Positions 1 through 8,274 of a stretch of 64,000 bases of DNA are shown here, one piece after another. The stretch is taken from NCBI RefSeq assembly GCF_030378065.1, contig NZ_JAUCGJ010000021.1, positions 1 to 64,000 of the forward strand. The letters are read 5' to 3'. The stretch's first letter is position 1. The number at the start of each line of letters is the position of its first letter. Made by a program: the position numbers and the translations under genes. The stretch comes from Candidatus Venteria ishoeyi. GTDB lineage: Bacteria > Pseudomonadota > Gammaproteobacteria > Beggiatoales > Beggiatoaceae. A model generated the notes under the pieces. The model saw only the letters and a program-made list of their open reading frames with translations. It did not search any database and was not told the origin of the DNA.

Positions 1-23
1 CTCTGGTATCATCACATTACAAA

Positions 24-136
24 CCCAGGGCGTTGCCCTGGGCTAGTATGTTTTGCCCCTTTGGGGCTTGAATACTTTCTTAAGTTAATGGCAGTGGGGC
101 GTTGCCCCAGGCTATATTAAAATACCCTTTTGGGGT
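24..136. repeat. Two tandem copies of a GC-rich hairpin repeat
   Basis: Two related units lie in a row. The first pairs CCCAGGGC with GCCCTGGG (24-42) and then GCCCC with GGGGC (55-67). The second is a diverged version at about 95-109 and 123-135. Each unit is therefore two small hairpins joined by an AT-rich linker. The block lies upstream of the solute-binding protein gene. The layout resembles dispersed intergenic hairpin repeats; no coding potential is seen. A further short hairpin (TTCGCCT/AGGCGAA) lies at 193-209. Confidence 0.6.
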
Positions 137-260
137 GTTAGCGCTAAAACCCATATTTTAAGTTTTACCGTTAAACATTAGAGATAAATCTGTTCGCCTG
201 AAAGGCGAAGGTTTTAACCTTGTGCATGGAAAATAAAATATAAAGCTATTGGAGGTTGAT

Positions 261-1295
261 ATGTATTTTGGAAAACGATATAAGTTGTTCTATGCGATAT
301 TAGCCATTGTCTGTTCTGGCTTGTTCAGTTTTTTTTCTGTATCCGCTGCTGCCGCCTCATATAAACTGGGCCTTGTAGAATGGTTACCCTGGGGGACTGC
401 ATATATTGCGGAGAATAAAGGTTTCTGGAAAGAACAGGGACTGGACATTCAAATAAAACAATTCCAGAATTATGAGACAGAAAATCTCAGCGCATTTGAA
501 AATGGACATACTGATTTTATGTTGTCCATGTTAGGCAATACGCTTGAAATGATTAATCGAAATCCAGATAAAACCATTATTTTTGAAAATAATTGGTCTC
601 ATGGGGGGGATTTTTTTATTTTAAGTAAAGCCTTGCATAGCTTGGCAGCCGTTAAGGGTAAAAGAATTGCTGTCTATAGTAAATCTGCGCCCATTGGTTT
701 TTTTGCGACGAAAGTGCTGGCATCAGCAAATTTAACGATTAATGATGTTAAACTGATTGAAATCGCAAATACAAAACATCTTAACAAGGCATTTAAGGCT
801 GGGAAATTTGCCGCCATTATCAGCTATGAACCCGATGCCTCCAATGTGATTAAAGAGGGTAGCGGTAAGTTGTTATTCACCTCAGCGGACTTCCCTGGCG
901 TGATACCGGAAGGTATCAGTGTGCAGAAAAAACACTTACAGAAAAACCCGGAAGATGTGCAGAAATTTCTGCGTGGCTGGCTGCGCGCAATACAGTGGCA
1001 GGCGAATCCGGCAAACCGGGATGAGTATTTTAAGATTTTAAAGCAAACCATGTTCAAGAACACAAGCTATTCCCAAAAAGAACTGGAAGCTTTTCATAGC
1101 GGTGGCAAATTTCACACAGATCTGGAATCAATTCAGCAGAATAATACACTGGCTTTGGAAACCTATATCAAGGAGCTGCTGGTATTTCTCAAACAGACTG
1201 GACGTAAAATACACAGCAGCAATGCCAGTGATTATTTTCAAACAGATATGGCCTTGCAGGAAGCAAAATTACTTTTTTCTGTTGCAGCAGAATGA
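261..1295 (+). CDS. NMT1/THI5-like ABC transporter substrate-binding protein
   Basis: Predicted 344-residue exported solute-binding protein of the NitT/TauT/thiamine-precursor type (NMT1/SsuA fold). The start at ATG 261 is chosen because GGAGG lies at 251-255, five bases upstream; an in-frame TTG at 249 would put the ribosome site inside the gene. A signal peptide with a hydrophobic stretch ending near SVSAAAA is followed by a domain opening (LGLVEWLPWGTAYIAENKGFW) typical of the family. No permease or ATPase gene is adjacent, so it is an orphan. It may feed a distant transporter or serve as a periplasmic sensor. The substrate cannot be told from sequence. Confidence 0.8.
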   Translation: MYFGKRYKLFYAILAIVCSGLFSFFSVSAAAASYKLGLVEWLPWGTAYIAENKGFWKEQGLDIQIKQFQNYETENLSAFENGHTDFMLSMLGNTLEMINRNPDKTIIFENNWSHGGDFFILSKALHSLAAVKGKRIAVYSKSAPIGFFATKVLASANLTINDVKLIEIANTKHLNKAFKAGKFAAIISYEPDASNVIKEGSGKLLFTSADFPGVIPEGISVQKKHLQKNPEDVQKFLRGWLRAIQWQANPANRDEYFKILKQTMFKNTSYSQKELEAFHSGGKFHTDLESIQQNNTLALETYIKELLVFLKQTGRKIHSSNASDYFQTDMALQEAKLLFSVAAE

Positions 1296-1318
1296 TTAAC
1301 CTGCGTGGAACCAAGGTT

Positions 1319-2008
1319 TCAACGCCGCAACAAAGCAATCCAGCGCGCCAGATTTAACAACGCAGCCAGCGAAGAAGCGACATAAGTCAGTGCGCAGGCC
1401 GTTAAAATGCGCCGTGCAACGCGCAGGTCTTTTTTCTCTAAATAGCCGCCTGCTTCCAGCAAGGGTAGGGCGCGGCGAAAACTGGCATCCCATTCCACAG
1501 GCAGGGTCAGCAAATGCACAAAAACCGGAGTACCCAGACTGGCAAGACCTGCCAGAAACATCAACAGACCGGCTGCCGGTAAACGAAAAATTGCCGTTAC
1601 CAGTGGCACGGCTATCATTAAACCCGCGCCTATGCGTTCAATTTTACTGGCAATCCCCACTAACTGGGTGCGAATATGCAGGGGTTGATAACCCAGCTTA
1701 TCCTGCAAAGCATGACCCATTTCATGGGAGGCAACCACGATGGCGGTTAATGAGTTCCCCTTAAAATTTTCTGGACTCAGGCGCACAACCTTGTTCAGCG
1801 GATCATAATGATCCCCCTCACCGGACTCCGTGGGTTCTATGCGAATGTCTAATTTCATTTGCCGCGCCAGATGGCGGGCAAATTCAGCGCCACTGCCGGG
1901 AAAGTCTTCGCGGGGTTTGCTGTAGCGGCGCAACACATATTGCGCCCACCATTGTGGCAAAAAGATTCCCGCAATCAGCAGACTAATCAATATCACTAAA
2001 AAGGCCAT
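1319..2008 (-). CDS. YugP-like membrane zinc metallopeptidase
   Basis: 229 residues, the usual length for the neutral zinc metallopeptidase family Zn_peptidase_2 (B. subtilis YugP). It has an N-terminal membrane segment (about 3-24), an HEMGH zinc site at about 95-99 where His and His bind zinc and Glu is the catalytic base, two hydrophobic segments at about 125-165, a candidate third ligand Glu in LPVEWDAS, and a C-terminal hydrophobic segment. It probably acts at the inner membrane; the physiological substrate of the family is not known to me. It converges with the gene at 261-1295 with 23 bases between their ends and is separated by about 135 bases from the CHAT gene, so it is probably transcribed alone. 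Confidence 0.85.
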   Translation of the reverse strand: MAFLVILISLLIAGIFLPQWWAQYVLRRYSKPREDFPGSGAEFARHLARQMKLDIRIEPTESGEGDHYDPLNKVVRLSPENFKGNSLTAIVVASHEMGHALQDKLGYQPLHIRTQLVGIASKIERIGAGLMIAVPLVTAIFRLPAAGLLMFLAGLASLGTPVFVHLLTLPVEWDASFRRALPLLEAGGYLEKKDLRVARRILTACALTYVASSLAALLNLARWIALLRR

Positions 2009-2142
2009 CAGTTTCCAGATCCAGTAACGTGTACAAAATGCTGTGCCATATTATTTTTTTGGCACAGGCTATTATGCAATATTGGGGTTAAAAATCCCCA
2101 AATCACACAAATTATACTTTAATTGAATGCTGAAACGTGATG

Positions 2143-4953
2143 TTACAACAAATTGCCCATCAAAATAAACGCCGCCCAATGATAAGGATGATCATAAGGC
2201 AAACCCTTTTGCCCCCCTTTTGCCTGACCATTTTTCGCCTTAATTCTGCCCTGAATAAACGCCAGTTGCGTCTGGCGCAAAGCGGCAATTTTACTCAAAC
2301 CCTGTTGCTCACGCAGTTGATAAAAATGCTGCATCCACCGGCTGGTGCTGTCATCATTGACTTGCCACAAGGTTGCCAATACCGCTTTTGCCCCTTTTTT
2401 CTGGGCGATAGTGCCGAAACTCTCTACCTCGGAACCATCCGCCCCGGATTTGATACTGCCCATCGCGGTATTGCAGGCGGACAGGGTTAATAAATCAATG
2501 CCGCGAAAACGGTAACGGCGTTGGTTCAGTTCCCCCAGATTTAAGGTATGACCATTGCCAAGCAATAAAAAGGAATGGCTTTCATTGCCTGGGCGCAAGT
2601 GAAAATGGGTGGCAAGGTGCAACACCTGGTGTTTTCTTTCTCCCAGCGTGTTTTGCAGGGTTTTGAGGGTAAATTTCTCATCTAACCAGACATTGCCAGA
2701 TAAAATCCCCGCATCTTTGTTATTTTCACGGATAATATCGCCCAACTCTTTTGCTACGGCGGGCAATGCGGAAAAATCAAGGCGTTCATTATTGTTTTCC
2801 ACCGCAGTTGCGCCCTGACTTACGCCCATGCCCGCCACATGCCACTGCGCCTGTGGTTTATTAGTCAAATGCAAACCCACGCCGGTGGCAGCGGTATAAA
2901 CACTCAATGCGTATTGTTCAGCAAAATACTGTTTACCATCATGCAGAGCCGCTATCGGCACATAACGCAGCACATCATCCAACGACAACATCAAATAATC
3001 CGCTTTGACTTGTCGCAGGTCTTTGGCAATAGGCTGGAGAATCTGCTGATATAAATATTGAGATTCAGCACGGACATTTTTATAATTTTTCAGTTTTTGG
3101 CGATAATCCATAATTTTATGGCGCAAATCCTGACTATCCACTGTGATCACTTTTGCCACACGGTTATTTTCAGTTGCCATAATGATATTCAGGCGGTTTT
3201 CGGTCAGCCAGAAATGCAATGCCACCGCTTTGCCGCCTAATTGCTTGCCAAGTTCCAGCAGCACTTCCTGAAAATTATCCGGTTCATTATCAAGCTGCGC
3301 CATATTCAAGCGTTTTAATTGTTTATCCTGTTCGGCAAATGCCTGTTTGAGTTGGTCAATCAAATGATAATACGCCGCATCCGCGACATCCAAGTCCTGC
3401 CCTAATTGTATAAAACGCTTTTCTTCCGTGGCACTACGTTGCCCGCCTTTTTTCTCCAGACGTACATATTCCTGTCCCAGCGTAGTTAGTTTTTCACTGA
3501 TTTGTTGATAACGTTGACACCAGCTTTGCTCCGCGCTGCTGCAATTAATGGCATGACTGAAATTAGCAGCACGGCTATGGTCGCGGCGCACATAATTAAA
3601 TGCCTCTTTTTCCTTGAGCAATGCCAGCACCTGCTCGGCTTCCGGCAAACGCCCTGTATCCATTAACCAGTTGGCAAGGGTGCGGTATTTGTTTTCTTGG
3701 GACTGGATGAAGCTTTTTTTCAGGTCTTCAGATAGTTTGAGGTTTTGCTGGCGACTGGCTTGTAAAGTGTTGATGGCGCGTTTGGCAAAAAATATTGCTG
3801 CCTGGGGGTTGGATTTTTGTAATAACAGGGCGTAGTTCATTAGTGCAAGCGCAGTATCAGGGTGGCTGTTGCCGAGTGTTTTTTGCAAGAGGAGTTGGGC
3901 TTGTTGGTAAAAAGGCTCGGCGCGGGCATAATCACCCATTATTCGGTACAATTCTGCGAGGTTGTTGAGGCTTTGAGCGTAATCGGGATGGTTTTCACCG
4001 AGGGCGGTTTTTCTGATTTGCAAAGCCTGTTTGTGGAGTGGCACGGCGCGGGCATAGTCACCCATTGCTTGATACAGTACTGCAAGGTTGTTGAGGCTGC
4101 ACGCATAATTGGGATGGTTTTCACCGAGGGCAGTTTTTCTGATTTGCAAAGCCTGTTTGTAAAGCGGCTCGGCGCGGGCATAATCACCCATTGTTTTATA
4201 CAATAATGCGAGGTTGTTGAGGTCTGTAGCATAACCCGGATGATTTTCACCAAGGGCAGTTTTATCTATTTGCAAAGCCTGTTTGTAAAGCGGCACGGCG
4301 CGGGCATAGTCACCCATTGCTTGATACAGTACTGCAAGGTTGTTGAGGCTGGTGGCATAACGGGGATGGTTTTCACCGAGGGCAGTTTTTTTGATTTGCA
4401 AAGCCTGTTTGTAAAACGGCGCGGCGCGGGCATAATCACCCATTGTTTTATACAATAATGCGAGGTTGTTGAGGTTTGTAGCATAATCCGGATGGTTTTC
4501 ACCGAGGGCAGTTTTATCTATTTGCAAAGCCTGTTTGTAGAGCGACTCGGCGCGGGCATAGTCGCCCATTGTTTTATACAATAATGCGAGGTTGTTGAGG
4601 CTGGTGGCAGTGCTGGGATGATTTTCAGCAAGGGTGATTTTTTTGATTTGCAAAGCCTGTTTGTAAAGCGGTTCGGCGCGGGCATAGTCGCCCATTGCTT
4701 TATACAATAATGCGAGGTTGTTGAGGCTGGTGGCAGTGTCGGGATGTTCCCCTAACACTTGTTGACGGATTTTTAGTGCCTGTTTGCCAGCAGTTATTGC
4801 TTTTTTGTATTTACCTTGTTGATAGGCTTTTACCAATTGCTGATTGAGGGATTGCGCCTGTTGTAATAATTCTTGTTTGTTGTCTTGCGCTAATAGCGGA
4901 TTGGCTGTGTATAGCAGTAAAAAAATTAAAATAAATGAAAGCAGGGGTTTCAT
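2143..4953 (-). CDS. Secreted TPR-CHAT (caspase-like) protein
   Basis: 936 residues from ATG 4953, chosen because GGAG lies eight bases upstream and the product then opens with a clear signal peptide ending LLAQ; the longer frame from 4989 reads into repeat DNA. After the signal come about eight 42-residue tetratricopeptide units of the kinesin-light-chain/NB-ARC-associated type (LNNLALLYKTMGDYARAEPL), a helical linker (about 420-560) and a CHAT domain (about 640-936). The CHAT caspase-like dyad is present: His near 783 in LHLATHFHLRPG and Cys near 827 in LLTLSACNTAMG. It is probably a periplasmic or surface peptidase with a protein-binding TPR array. It lies downstream of a CHASE2 sensor and a beta-rich protein, from which a RAYT element separates it. 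Confidence 0.85.
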   Translation of the reverse strand: MKPLLSFILIFLLLYTANPLLAQDNKQELLQQAQSLNQQLVKAYQQGKYKKAITAGKQALKIRQQVLGEHPDTATSLNNLALLYKAMGDYARAEPLYKQALQIKKITLAENHPSTATSLNNLALLYKTMGDYARAESLYKQALQIDKTALGENHPDYATNLNNLALLYKTMGDYARAAPFYKQALQIKKTALGENHPRYATSLNNLAVLYQAMGDYARAVPLYKQALQIDKTALGENHPGYATDLNNLALLYKTMGDYARAEPLYKQALQIRKTALGENHPNYACSLNNLAVLYQAMGDYARAVPLHKQALQIRKTALGENHPDYAQSLNNLAELYRIMGDYARAEPFYQQAQLLLQKTLGNSHPDTALALMNYALLLQKSNPQAAIFFAKRAINTLQASRQQNLKLSEDLKKSFIQSQENKYRTLANWLMDTGRLPEAEQVLALLKEKEAFNYVRRDHSRAANFSHAINCSSAEQSWCQRYQQISEKLTTLGQEYVRLEKKGGQRSATEEKRFIQLGQDLDVADAAYYHLIDQLKQAFAEQDKQLKRLNMAQLDNEPDNFQEVLLELGKQLGGKAVALHFWLTENRLNIIMATENNRVAKVITVDSQDLRHKIMDYRQKLKNYKNVRAESQYLYQQILQPIAKDLRQVKADYLMLSLDDVLRYVPIAALHDGKQYFAEQYALSVYTAATGVGLHLTNKPQAQWHVAGMGVSQGATAVENNNERLDFSALPAVAKELGDIIRENNKDAGILSGNVWLDEKFTLKTLQNTLGERKHQVLHLATHFHLRPGNESHSFLLLGNGHTLNLGELNQRRYRFRGIDLLTLSACNTAMGSIKSGADGSEVESFGTIAQKKGAKAVLATLWQVNDDSTSRWMQHFYQLREQQGLSKIAALRQTQLAFIQGRIKAKNGQAKGGQKGLPYDHPYHWAAFILMGNLL
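3900..4760 (-). repeat. 126-bp tandem repeats encoding the TPR array
   Basis: Within the CHAT gene about seven consecutive 126-base units are near-identical at the DNA level, each encoding one 42-residue TPR. Identity extends to synonymous positions (for example the recurring stretch TTTGCAAAGCCTGTTTGTA), which suggests recent unit duplication or gene conversion rather than ancient repeats. Copy number may vary between strains, and short-read assembly could miscount it. Confidence 0.8.
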
Positions 4954-5049
4954 GAAATAGACTCCGTTTAATGTTTGTTTGTAGTTCAACCTTTAGGTTG
5001 CCACGCCTCACGTAGTGAGGCGTAATAAGCTGAGACTTGATATTATAAA

Positions 5050-5149
5050 CGCAAGCTGAAGCTTGAACTACGAACGCAAGCTAAAGCTTGAACTACGAAC
5101 ACAAGCTGAAGCTTGAACTACGAACGCAAGCTAAAGCTTGAACTACGAA
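5050..5149. repeat. Four 25-bp REP-like tandem repeats
   Basis: Units start at 5050, 5075, 5100 and 5125. Each has the form CRCAAGCTRAAGCTTGAACTACGAA with an internal AAGCT/AGCTT palindrome. Two more inverted units sit at about 5790-5835, on the other side of the RAYT gene. They are probably the REP sequences recognised by the neighbouring transposase. Confidence 0.7.
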
Positions 5150-5168
5150 CAAACTACGAACAAACAAA

Positions 5169-5771
5169 CTACGAATAATCCCAATTTTTACCATAATCCA
5201 AAACAGGATATGTCTGCCACAACTGCAATGCCTCATCCCGATTCACTTCAGCTAAAAACTCATGCACACTCGAATAAGCCCAGTCCTGCCAATGCTCAAC
5301 TAAACCATGCTTAACCGCATTGTGATGAATATAATTCAAACTCGTATAAAAATGTCGCTCAGAACGCATTACGCGATCTGAGCAATTATGCCAAACTTTA
5401 CGCCCACGCCGATTGTCTTCACCATTCCAACGATACGAAGAACTACCGTGAAATTGTCCCAGACTTTTTCGCAAAATATCTAAATTTTCAGTGGTCAGTA
5501 ATGCGTGATAATGATTAGGCAATACGACCCAGGCGTGGATTTCCTTGCAATATTCACGATAAATGGGCAACAAGCAATCTACACACTCTTGCAAACGCTG
5601 ATGGTTTTTACCAATAATCGGCGCGTGTTCATAACAAGCGACAGACAGGATATAAACTTGTTCACCTTGTAGCGCCAAATGCGGTGGTGAATGCCACGGG
5701 CGGTGTAATTGTTTGCGCTCTTTTAATATTTCTGCCTGCTGTGCAGGTGTCATTTTACGCCATTTGTACAT
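5169..5771 (-). CDS. REP-associated tyrosine transposase (Y1, RAYT)
   Basis: Single-strand DNA transposase of the Y1/HUH class related to IS200/IS605 TnpA. The HUH motif is LPNHYH and the likely nucleophile Tyr lies in LNYIHHNAVKHGLV, both typical of RAYTs. Start ATG 5771 gives 200 residues. A longer frame from 5798 starts inside the flanking repeat and is less likely; no strong ribosome site is visible for either. RAYTs cleave and process REP hairpins, and their genes are usually single-copy and flanked by REPs, as here. The reading frame is intact, so the protein may be active. Confidence 0.8.
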   Translation of the reverse strand: MYKWRKMTPAQQAEILKERKQLHRPWHSPPHLALQGEQVYILSVACYEHAPIIGKNHQRLQECVDCLLPIYREYCKEIHAWVVLPNHYHALLTTENLDILRKSLGQFHGSSSYRWNGEDNRRGRKVWHNCSDRVMRSERHFYTSLNYIHHNAVKHGLVEHWQDWAYSSVHEFLAEVNRDEALQLWQTYPVLDYGKNWDYS

Positions 5772-5884
5772 TTTGATTTGTGTTTGTTTGTAGTTCAAGC
5801 TTTAGCTTGTTGTTTGTAGTTCAAGCTTTAGCTTGTTACGCCTCGCTACGCGAGGCGTGGCAACCTAAAGGTTGAACTACGAAC

Positions 5885-6715
5885 TTATAGGTGAATTTCC
5901 AGCCGCGTCAACACCTGCACCAGCAAAGCAGGCCGGTTTTGTAACATCTGCTGGGCTTGCAGTCGCCATGCCGGGTCTTTGCTCAGTGCTAAAGCAATAT
6001 AGGCTTGCTGGATATTTTCCGGTAAACCAGCTTGCTGAATTTCTTCAACATTGGCAGGTAGTTTATCCACTACACGAATAAGAATCATTTTTTTCTGGTA
6101 ATAATTATCTTCCAATACAAGTTGGTACTCCCCAACAGAGAGGGCTGCAAAAGATAAACGCGCCTCTTTTTGCTTGTCTTTTTGCTTGGTTTTAAGGGTA
6201 GCAATTTCCTTTTCTCTCTGTTGCAGTGTCAGTTGATAGGGCGCGACACCTGCCTGCCAGTAGACAAATAATGTTTTTTGCCCGTGTAACAAATAGTTTT
6301 TCCCCTTTTTATTCACACCTTGTATTTGAAAGCCTGTACCAACTATTCCACGCGCACTAAGGTCAATACTGGCAACTTGTTGATTGGTTTTTTGAGAAAA
6401 CCATTTATTGACCATGGTAAACAGGTTATCTATCAGGCTGGGCGGTGGCGGGGTTTCTGGAATCCTAAACGGGCTGTTTTGTATAAAAACCTTTTGTTGC
6501 TGATTTTGGTCTGTGGTGAGTTGCAGCGAACTATCTGCTTTAACCTGCACCTCATCACCACTTTTCAACGCCATGAGTAACAAGGGTTGAATCGGCTCGG
6601 CATCCCGGATGATTAAACAGTCTTTGCCGTTAATATCATTTATCCACCAGGCAGCGGAAAGAGGCGTTGTCAGGCTAATAATTAGCAGTAAAATGGATAT
6701 TTGTTTTTTATTCAT
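5885..6715 (-). CDS. Exported beta-rich protein, partner of CHASE2 sensor
   Basis: 276 residues from ATG 6715. Start chosen because GAGG overlaps the end of the upstream CHASE2 gene and the protein then opens with a signal peptide (MNKKQISILLLIISLTTPL, cleavage near LSA). The N-terminal third (GDEVQVKADSSLQLTTD) resembles the beta-strand pattern of FecR-type domains. The middle has a charged helical stretch (REKEIATLKTKQKDKQKEA), followed by a second beta segment and a helical tail. The start is four bases after the CHASE2 stop, so the two are translationally linked. Function not recognised; it is probably a periplasmic partner of the CHASE2 protein. Its stop lies five bases from the RAYT element boundary. 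Confidence 0.6.
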   Translation of the reverse strand: MNKKQISILLLIISLTTPLSAAWWINDINGKDCLIIRDAEPIQPLLLMALKSGDEVQVKADSSLQLTTDQNQQQKVFIQNSPFRIPETPPPPSLIDNLFTMVNKWFSQKTNQQVASIDLSARGIVGTGFQIQGVNKKGKNYLLHGQKTLFVYWQAGVAPYQLTLQQREKEIATLKTKQKDKQKEARLSFAALSVGEYQLVLEDNYYQKKMILIRVVDKLPANVEEIQQAGLPENIQQAYIALALSKDPAWRLQAQQMLQNRPALLVQVLTRLEIHL

Positions 6716-6719
6716 GGTC

Positions 6720-8129
6720 TTATCCCTCATTTTTTTGATGCAGGTTTTCTTCCCATTGGGCAAACATTTGATGCAGTTGCATCGCCAGAATCGGCAGGGC
6801 AAAATCTATCCAGATACCAAATTTGAAAAAATAGAAACTGAGTGGCATTAACACAAGCATGATGATACTCCCTGTTAATAGCGTGGCAGTGGTGGAGTGA
6901 AAGCGGCTAAACAGCCATGCCATGCTGATAATCAATACAATTTCAATCAGCCATTTTATCCATGCGGACGGTGGGCTGATTTGACCGAACAGGGAAAAGG
7001 ATTTGATGGCATTAATAATAATTAAGCCGCCGGAGAGTTGACCTAAGGGCGTGGCGTGCTGGTCATGTGCATAGGCATGGCTGGCGGCGATAACAACAAT
7101 GCGGTTTTTAATCCGGTCATTGGCACAAGCCTGATTTTGACATTTAAGCAGGTCTTTTGCGGGAAGTATCTGCAAATCATCTGTTTCTTTGCCTGTAAGC
7201 GTGTAAATAATGCGCTCGCCAAGACTATGACTGGAAAGGGTAAGGGTTTTATCGTTGTATTCCAGTGTGTCGGGGGGTAGGGTTTGACAATCAGCAGGGG
7301 CGGCAATTTGCAGGGCTTCGCTGAGTTTGTCGTATTTGTTTTGCAACAAGGCATGACTGAGGAGTTGATAGGAAGGCAGTAAAATAGCTGGGTTTTGCTC
7401 GTATCCGGCTTTGCATCCGGCCTTGAGCAAATGCCAGTAGCGTACTTGCTGGTCGCTGTTGGTTTTTTTGAACAGTGGCTGCGCCCAGAAAATACGGTTG
7501 CCGATGCGGTTTTCATCAAAAAACAGGGGGCGTAATTTTGGCAGTTGAGCTTGTTTTACTGCATTAGTTGGATTGCTAAGTGGGTTAGTGAGGCTTGGGT
7601 AAAAACTGCGTAATAATATCAGTGGTGGAGATTTTTTATCATCATATTGGCGTAAAAAGTGTTCCAGTTGTCGGTCGGCTTTGGGCTGGTGTCCTGCGTG
7701 GGAAATATCAATATCAACGATGATTATTTTGGCTTGTTGTTTGGCGGCAAGCCGGATGAGGGTGGTTAGTTTGTCTCTTGGCGTGTAAAAAGGTTCGCCC
7801 CAGTCGCGGTAGCTTGTTTCGTTGATGTCAAGCAGCGTAAATTGCAGGTTTTGCTGTGTCGCTGAGAGGCGTGGCAGGGATTGATTGACTTGCATCATGC
7901 TGTCCATTGCAAAATTTTCCATTTCCTGTAACCAGGCGGAATGATGGGACAGTGTAATAATCAGGGTGATGAAACAGCCAATGAAAATGTTTTGCTGGAA
8001 ATGATTGAGTTTTTGCCAGTAGCTTTGCCAGTGTTGTTGCGTGGGTTTAATGAATTTGCTCATCCCTTGGAACAGGACGCGAATCAGTAGCAAACGAATT
8101 AGATTTTGGTAAATACGTTTTATGAACAT
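6720..8129 (-). CDS. CHASE2-domain membrane sensor without output domain
   Basis: 469 residues from ATG 8129; a TTG at 8144 and an ATG at 8063 are alternatives. A membrane segment near residues 50-68 is followed by a long extracytoplasmic CHASE2-type domain (LLDINETSYRDWGEPFYTPRDKL; IIIVDIDISHAG; later GGLIIINAIKSF) and three C-terminal membrane helices (about 390-455). CHASE2 proteins normally end in a kinase or cyclase; here nothing follows the helices. In bacteria with many CHAT proteins, CHASE2 proteins are often found beside CHAT/TPR genes, which fits this locus. It is probably a membrane anchor and sensor for the downstream exported protein and the CHAT peptidase. Confidence 0.75.
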   Translation of the reverse strand: MFIKRIYQNLIRLLLIRVLFQGMSKFIKPTQQHWQSYWQKLNHFQQNIFIGCFITLIITLSHHSAWLQEMENFAMDSMMQVNQSLPRLSATQQNLQFTLLDINETSYRDWGEPFYTPRDKLTTLIRLAAKQQAKIIIVDIDISHAGHQPKADRQLEHFLRQYDDKKSPPLILLRSFYPSLTNPLSNPTNAVKQAQLPKLRPLFFDENRIGNRIFWAQPLFKKTNSDQQVRYWHLLKAGCKAGYEQNPAILLPSYQLLSHALLQNKYDKLSEALQIAAPADCQTLPPDTLEYNDKTLTLSSHSLGERIIYTLTGKETDDLQILPAKDLLKCQNQACANDRIKNRIVVIAASHAYAHDQHATPLGQLSGGLIIINAIKSFSLFGQISPPSAWIKWLIEIVLIISMAWLFSRFHSTTATLLTGSIIMLVLMPLSFYFFKFGIWIDFALPILAMQLHQMFAQWEENLHQKNEG

Positions 8130-8227
8130 CAGCGTTTTCCACAAAAAACATTAACTCTGCCACAAATTTATTATCTATTCAAAAAAAGCCATATTGCTGC
8201 ATGATATGTCATGGGAATTAGAAGATT

Positions 8228-8265
8228 AGAAGCTGTTAATCAATCATTATTAACTAACAGCTTCT
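8228..8265 (-). terminator. Possible terminator downstream of gltB
   Basis: An inverted repeat AGAAGCTGTTA / TAACAGCTTCT with a loop of about 16 bases lies 10 bases past the gltB stop. The T-tract is weak on the gltB strand, so termination is plausible but not certain. Confidence 0.4.
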
Positions 8266-8274
8266 ATTTATATT

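Larger units (their letters stand above)
4981..5880. mobile_element. REP-associated tyrosine transposase (RAYT) locus
   Basis: A RAYT gene is bounded by inverted copies of a 45-bp sequence: 4981-5025 (starts GTAGTTCAACCTTTAGGTTG) and 5836-5880 (its reverse complement apart from a few bases). Each copy has an internal hairpin (ACGCCTC...GAGGCGT). Between the left copy and the gene are four 25-bp direct repeats, and two related units lie beyond the gene's 5' side. This is the standard make-up of a RAYT with its own REP/BIME sequences. It sits between the exported beta-rich gene, whose stop is at 5885, and the CHAT gene, so it appears to have landed in a pre-existing gene cluster. Confidence 0.75.

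Noticed and set aside
3862-4502. Overlapping open frames on both strands in the TPR region (for example 3862-4206, 4240-4458)
   Set aside because: Periodic shadows of the 126-bp repeats in other frames of the CHAT gene.
4954-4989. N-terminal extension of the CHAT protein
   Set aside because: The extra codons lie in REP-flank DNA and precede a normal signal peptide with its own ribosome site.
5050-5149. Short regular repeats as a possible CRISPR array
   Set aside because: The 25-bp units are directly tandem with no spacers and belong to the RAYT locus.
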